Shown here: positions 59,890 to 64,000 of the stretch, piece by piece
How positions within the stretch are numbered: position 1 is the first letter of the stretch
Layout: the number at the start of each line of letters is the position of its first letter
Origin: Mangifera indica
Lineage: Eukaryota > Streptophyta > Magnoliopsida > Sapindales > Anacardiaceae
DNA length: 64,000 nucleotides
Direction of reading: 5' to 3'
Assembly: GCF_011075055.1 (NCBI RefSeq)
Contig: NC_058137.1
Location: forward strand, 13,625,463 to 13,689,462
Program-made: the position numbers and the translations under genes
The notes under the pieces: generated by a model
Seen by the model: only the letters and a program-made list of their open reading frames with translations
Told to the model about the DNA's origin: nothing
Databases searched by the model: none

Positions 59890-61534
59890 TTTTTAGAGAT
59901 ACAATCTTCTTTCTTAATAGCTAATACACCTACTTCTATTTTTGCTGAAGGGCAATGCACCACTAAGCCTCCCTTATTTTATAGAACAAATTATACCCAA
60001 TGGAAAATTAGAATAAGGCTTCATGTTTGGTCTATTGACTTTAAATTATAGAGAATTATTGAACATGGTGATTTAGTGCCAGTAGACCCAAGAACTAATG
60101 AACCTAAAAGTTGAATGGATTTTAATGATGAACATGAAAAGATGATGAGCTTAAATGCTAAAGCTATTAACATCTTGTTTTATGCTTTTGACAGTACAAA
60201 ATTTAATAGGGTATCGATTTGTGAGTCCGCTAAAAAAGTTTGGACCACACTCCAAACCACACGTGAAGGAACAAGTTAAATTAAAAAATGAAAGATCAAA
60301 CTTCTCTTCTGGGAATATAAGTTATTTGAAATGAAGTCTAGAGAAAATATAACTGACATGTACAAACGGTTCTGTAACTTAGTGAATGATCTCAAAGGGC
60401 TCGAAAAGAGGCTTGAGACAATTGAATTGGTAAATAAGATTTTAAGATCATTACCAGAATCGTGGACCATGAAGGTAACAGTTATTGAGGAGTCCAAGGA
60501 TCTTAGCAAGATGGGAACGAATGAACTCATAGAAAGTCTTCTTACCAATGAAATAAAAAGAAAACCAAAGGAAGAAGAAGTTAAGGCTAAAAAAGCTATT
60601 GCATTGAAGGTTATGGATGAAAAAGGAAGAGGAAGGAATTTTTTTGATGGATGAAGATGATAAAAGTCTCTTGGCTAGAAAGTTTAGCAAATATCTACCA
60701 AGATCAAAAAGGAACAAAGGAAAAGGTTTTGCTAAACAAAGAAGGCAAAAAGAGCAACAATGAGATAATATGTTATGAATGCAAGAAACTGGGCTATATT
60801 CGCCTAAATTATCCTTTGAGAAAGAAGAAAAAGGATAAAAAGAAAAGAGATTCAAGAAGAAAGTGTTTGCCACCACTTAGAGTGGAAGCGATGACTCAAG
60901 TGATACAAGTGAGTTGGAAGAAGAAAAAGCCACTATATGTTTCATGGCCAAGAGTAATTCAGAGGATGAGGTAAATGATTCAAACTCATACTCTTTGCAT
61001 GAATTACAAGATGCATTTGAAAACTTAATGGATGAGTATGAAAACATAGAAGCAATATATAAATCATTAAAGAAACAATTAGTTTGCATTAAAAAGAAAC
61101 ATGATATACTTCTACACGATCATGATAAGTCTACTAAGAAGTATGATATTGTTTGAAATGAAAATGATTCATGCCAAAAAGAATTAACATGCATGAAAGA
61201 GGAACATGAAGAATTAAAGAAAAAGATATCTAGTTTAAATAAATTATTTAAAAAATTTAAAATAGATACTAAGAGATTAGATAAGATGCATACATCTCAA
61301 AGAAGTAGTCTTAATAAGAAAAGATTACGGTATAATGAAAGTAACCTTTTTTCAAACACATATAAGCTTTTAAAGAAACCTCATGCATTACATATGAAAT
61401 GCAAATTTTACTCATTCATTGGGCATACTTTTAGACATTGTCCAATTAGGAATGGTAAACCTTTCAAAGTAAAGAAGGTTTGGGTTCTTAAATGGACACT
61501 TAAAACTAATGTTGTTGAACCTAAAACCATTTAG
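59890..61534 (+). pseudogene. Copia element D gag
   Basis: The UBN2-type core is at 60331-60654 (DMYKRFCNLVNDLKGLEKRL, LRSLPESWTMKVTVIEE). A first zinc knuckle near 60765-60815 reads CYECKKLGYIRLNY, where His and the last Cys are both Tyr. An acidic segment and a long coiled coil follow (60914-61534; LHELQDAFENLMDEYENIEAIYKSLKK). A second knuckle near 61400-61440 reads CKFYSFIGHTFRHC, with one Cys changed to Tyr. The coiled coil and two knuckles suggest a Sirevirus-like copia gag. At least three frame breaks. Confidence 0.8.
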
Positions 61535-62781
61535 GTACCTAAAAAAGTAAATAGATGAATTTATCTTATAGGCTTGCTTCCATTCTTCCTTGAGGTCCTC
61601 TAGTAAGTGGTATTTAGATAGTGGATGCTTAAGACACATGACGGGAGATAGGAGTTTATTCTTTTCCTCAGAGGCTAAAGATAGAGGTAATGTCAACTTT
61701 GGAGATATCTCCAAAGGAAAAATAATTGGCATTAGTATGATAGGTAACTCTTTTTTTTCTTAAGCATAATTTACTTAGTATTTTTTATTCTTTATGTTAT
61801 GAAATTATTGATGCTAGCACAAATGCAATTGCATTCATTGGCCATAGGCATTTAAATGTGTACATTATAGACTTGCATGACACTGCATCTAGAGACCTAT
61901 ATCTCATGTCAACCAAGGAGAAAGATATGTGGTTATGGCATAAAAGATTAAGGCATGCAAGCATTGATGTTCTTTAAAAGCTTTCAAAAAAAAACTTAGT
62001 AAAAGGTTTGCCAAAATTAGTTTTCAAAAAGGATCATTGTGTGATGATTGCATGAAAGGCAAACAAACAAGAATTTGTGCAAATAAAAGTGATGCATTCT
62101 ATGCATTTGTACCACTTGTTAGGAAATTGCAAAACCAAGTAGGTTATGCAATTGCATGCATTAGAAATGATCATGACAAAGAGTTTGAAGATTTGAAATT
62201 TGATTTGTAATGAATATGACATTGAACACAACTTTTCGACACCTAAGACCCCTCAACAAAATAAAGTTGTTAAGAGAAGAAATAGGACACTTGTAAAATT
62301 GACTAGGACCATGTTGTATGAAAATGATTTGCCTAAGTATTTTTGGGGTGAAGCCTTTAATACTTCATGTTACATCATAAATAGGGCCATGATTAGTCCA
62401 ATTCTGAAAAAAACTTCTTATGAGTTATTCAAAGGAAAAAAGTCTAATATTGCATATTTTTATCCCTTTGGGTATAAATATTTTATGTTAAATAATAGTA
62501 AGGATAACTTAGGAAAATTCGATGCTAAGTCGGATGAAGCAATTTTCCTAAGTTACTTTTCCTTATCCAAAGCATATAGAGTCTTCAACAAGAGAACTTT
62601 CTTAGTTAAAGAATCTATCCATATGGTATTTGATGAATCTCTTAAGTGTATAGATAATAGAAATGAAGATGAAATTATTAAGCTCATGGAAGATCCACAA
62701 ATCAAGGATTCATCTCAACCAAAAGAAGAGAAAGGAGATCATCAAGTTGAGGTTGAAGACCAAAAGAATGAACTCATGTAA
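61535..62781 (+). pseudogene. Copia element D protease, GAG-pre-integrase and integrase
   Basis: Protease is near 61606 (WYLDSGCLRHMTGD, active-site DSG intact). GAG-pre-integrase is at about 61855-62060 (WLWHKRLRHASIDVL, CVDDCMKGKQT). The integrase then jumps from KGKQT to a segment ending QNQVGYAIACIRNDHDKEFE (to about 62190), skipping the part with the first catalytic Asp. 62200-62781 is open and includes TPKTPQQNKVVKRRNRTL (Glu of the catalytic triad changed to Lys) and the GWG-less C-terminal part LSKAYRVFNKRTFLVKESIHMVFDES. Inactive. Confidence 0.82.
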
Positions 62782-63818
62782 CCTCAAAAACCAAAAAGAA
62801 AAATCTCATATCCAAGGGTGAAGGGTGAAAGTTGAAGTAAAAGAAGAAAAGATTATTGGAGACCCTACCCAAGGAGTAAAAAGTATAGCTTTATTAAGAA
62901 ATACATGCTAATTTGTGGCATTCTTGTCATAAATGGGGCTTAAGAAGGTAGAGGAAGCTCTTAAAGTTGAAAGTTGGGTGCTTGCAATGCAAGAAGAGTT
63001 GGACCAATTTGAGAGAAACAATGTTTGGGAACTAGTTCCAAGGCCAATGGATCATCCACCATTGGCACAAAATGGGTATACCAAAACAAGGTGAATGAGT
63101 TTGACATTCTTATTTGAAATAAGGCAAGACTAGTTGCTCAAGGGTACTTTCAAAAGGAAGGTATTGATTTCAATGAAACTTATGCATCTGTAGCTAGACT
63201 AGAAGCAATTAGGATGTTACTTGCATATACATGTAATTTTGATTTCAAATTGTTTCAAATGGATAATAAAGTGCTTTTTTAAATAGTTTTATTCAAAAAA
63301 AAGTCTATGTTGAACAACCTCTCGGTTTCATAAATCATAAATTTCTAAATCATGTGTTTAGATTAAAAAAGGTTTTATATGGTTTAAAGCAAGCTCCAAC
63401 AGCTTGGTATGAAAGATTAAGTCTTTTTTTAATTGAAAATGGTTTTCAAAAGGAAAGGTGGATATCACCTTATTTACAGAAAGATATATGCAAGATATTC
63501 TGATTGTTCAAATTTATGTTGATGACATCGTCTTCGTTGCTACTAATGTGTCTTTTTGTAGAGACTTTTCTAAGTGATGTAGGGTGAGTTTGAAATGAAC
63601 ATGATGAGAGGGCTTAATTACTTCCTAGGACTTCAAATCAAACAAACAAAGGAAAAGATTTTGCTTAACCAAGCCAAATATGTCAAAGACCTTCTCAAAA
63701 GGTTCAACATGCAAGATACCAAAGGGTAACCCATTCTTATGAGCACTTGTCTAGAATTAGATATGGATAAGAGAGGTAAAAGTGTTGAAATCAAAGCATA
63801 TAGAAGCATGATAGGTGC
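62782..63818 (+). pseudogene. Copia element D reverse transcriptase, interrupted by LTR insertion
   Basis: Frames give KVESWVLAMQEELDQFERNNVWELV (62965-63040), then [23 protein letters not shown] sequence near 63130-63180. LKQAPTAWYERL is near 63388-63420 and the IYVDDIVF catalytic box near 63508-63535. After GEFEMNMMRGLNYFLGLQIKQTKE it runs to AYRSMIGA at 63818, where a reversed gypsy LTR begins. Several stops and shifts. RNase H and the 3' LTR lie beyond the window. Confidence 0.82.
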
Positions 63819-64000
63819 TGTAACCTCTCCTAACCATTGGGTGTGTTACAGAAAAACGGCATGAGTTCCCCTATTTTAGAGGGCCCGGGGAATATCTTCC
63901 TCTTTTTCGTTATGCCCTGTAACACTCCCAATTTGTAATTCACACAAACCAGTCCTACCAATCGACTGGATTTTTATCAACTTAATCACAATTAGTAAAA
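63819..64000 (-). repeat. End of a fourth array-type LTR, opposite orientation (truncated by window edge)
   Basis: On the minus strand its last 182 bp match the LTR ends at 12312, 17315 and 23323, including the fold-back (63836-63932) and ccagtc...gactgg. It is more diverged than the array copies are from each other. Preceded by ggtgc (63814-63818), the expected left half of a target duplication. Confidence 0.88.

Overview
The window is repeat-dense, AT-rich plant nuclear DNA. The one recognisable host gene is a six-exon VPS20/CHMP6 (ESCRT-III) gene with plant-style GT-AG introns. Almost everything else is nested LTR retrotransposons of plant lineages (Tekay-type chromoviruses, Athila, Ty1/copia) plus one 5'-truncated L1-type LINE. 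Repeated initiator-Met tRNA primer sites and polypurine tracts fit this. A eudicot is likely; I cannot name the species. No RNA gene, CRISPR array or prokaryotic signal was found.

Layout. 1-5430: decayed Tekay-like Ty3/gypsy pol (+), its ~2 kb LTR, and a scrap of a further internal region. 5431-8620: decayed Ty1/copia (-). 8624-28250: an Athila-type element on the minus strand (LTR 8624-9943; RNase H, integrase and an env-position ORF at 24953-28250) whose 5' part is missing. It is split by a 13.15-kb insertion (10173-23323) of the form LTR-internal-LTR-internal-LTR, bounded by the 5-bp duplication gaatc. 28251-35356: unassigned DNA with a CACGTG cluster, then a Ty1/copia remnant (+) ending in a 363-bp LTR. 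35357-41730: VPS20 gene and flanks. 41731-44326: low-information DNA with one possible terminal exon. 44327-57636: a large minus-strand Tekay-like element (B). It carries a solo copia LTR, a truncated LINE, and a pol-less gypsy element (C) with its own LTR pair. 57637-63818: a Ty1/copia element (+). 63819-64000: the end of another copy of the array-type LTR, opposite orientation, inserted in the copia reverse transcriptase.

What stands out is the array family. Both internal units carry the same in-frame fusion of a gag N-terminus to the end of reverse transcriptase, with protease and most of RT deleted. Both share the same later stops and the same frameshift. The LTRs carry a variable minisatellite of small hairpin units and a conserved ~97-nt fold-back near the 3' end; the arms of this fold-back are unchanged in a fourth, more diverged copy although its spacer has diverged. 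The element looks like a non-autonomous derivative that depended on enzymes supplied in trans, multiplied locally by recombination.

Limits: all homology is by eye from translated motifs, without alignment or database search. LTR edges without a target duplication are good to roughly 5-20 bp. Most TE coding regions are broken, so domain limits are approximate.
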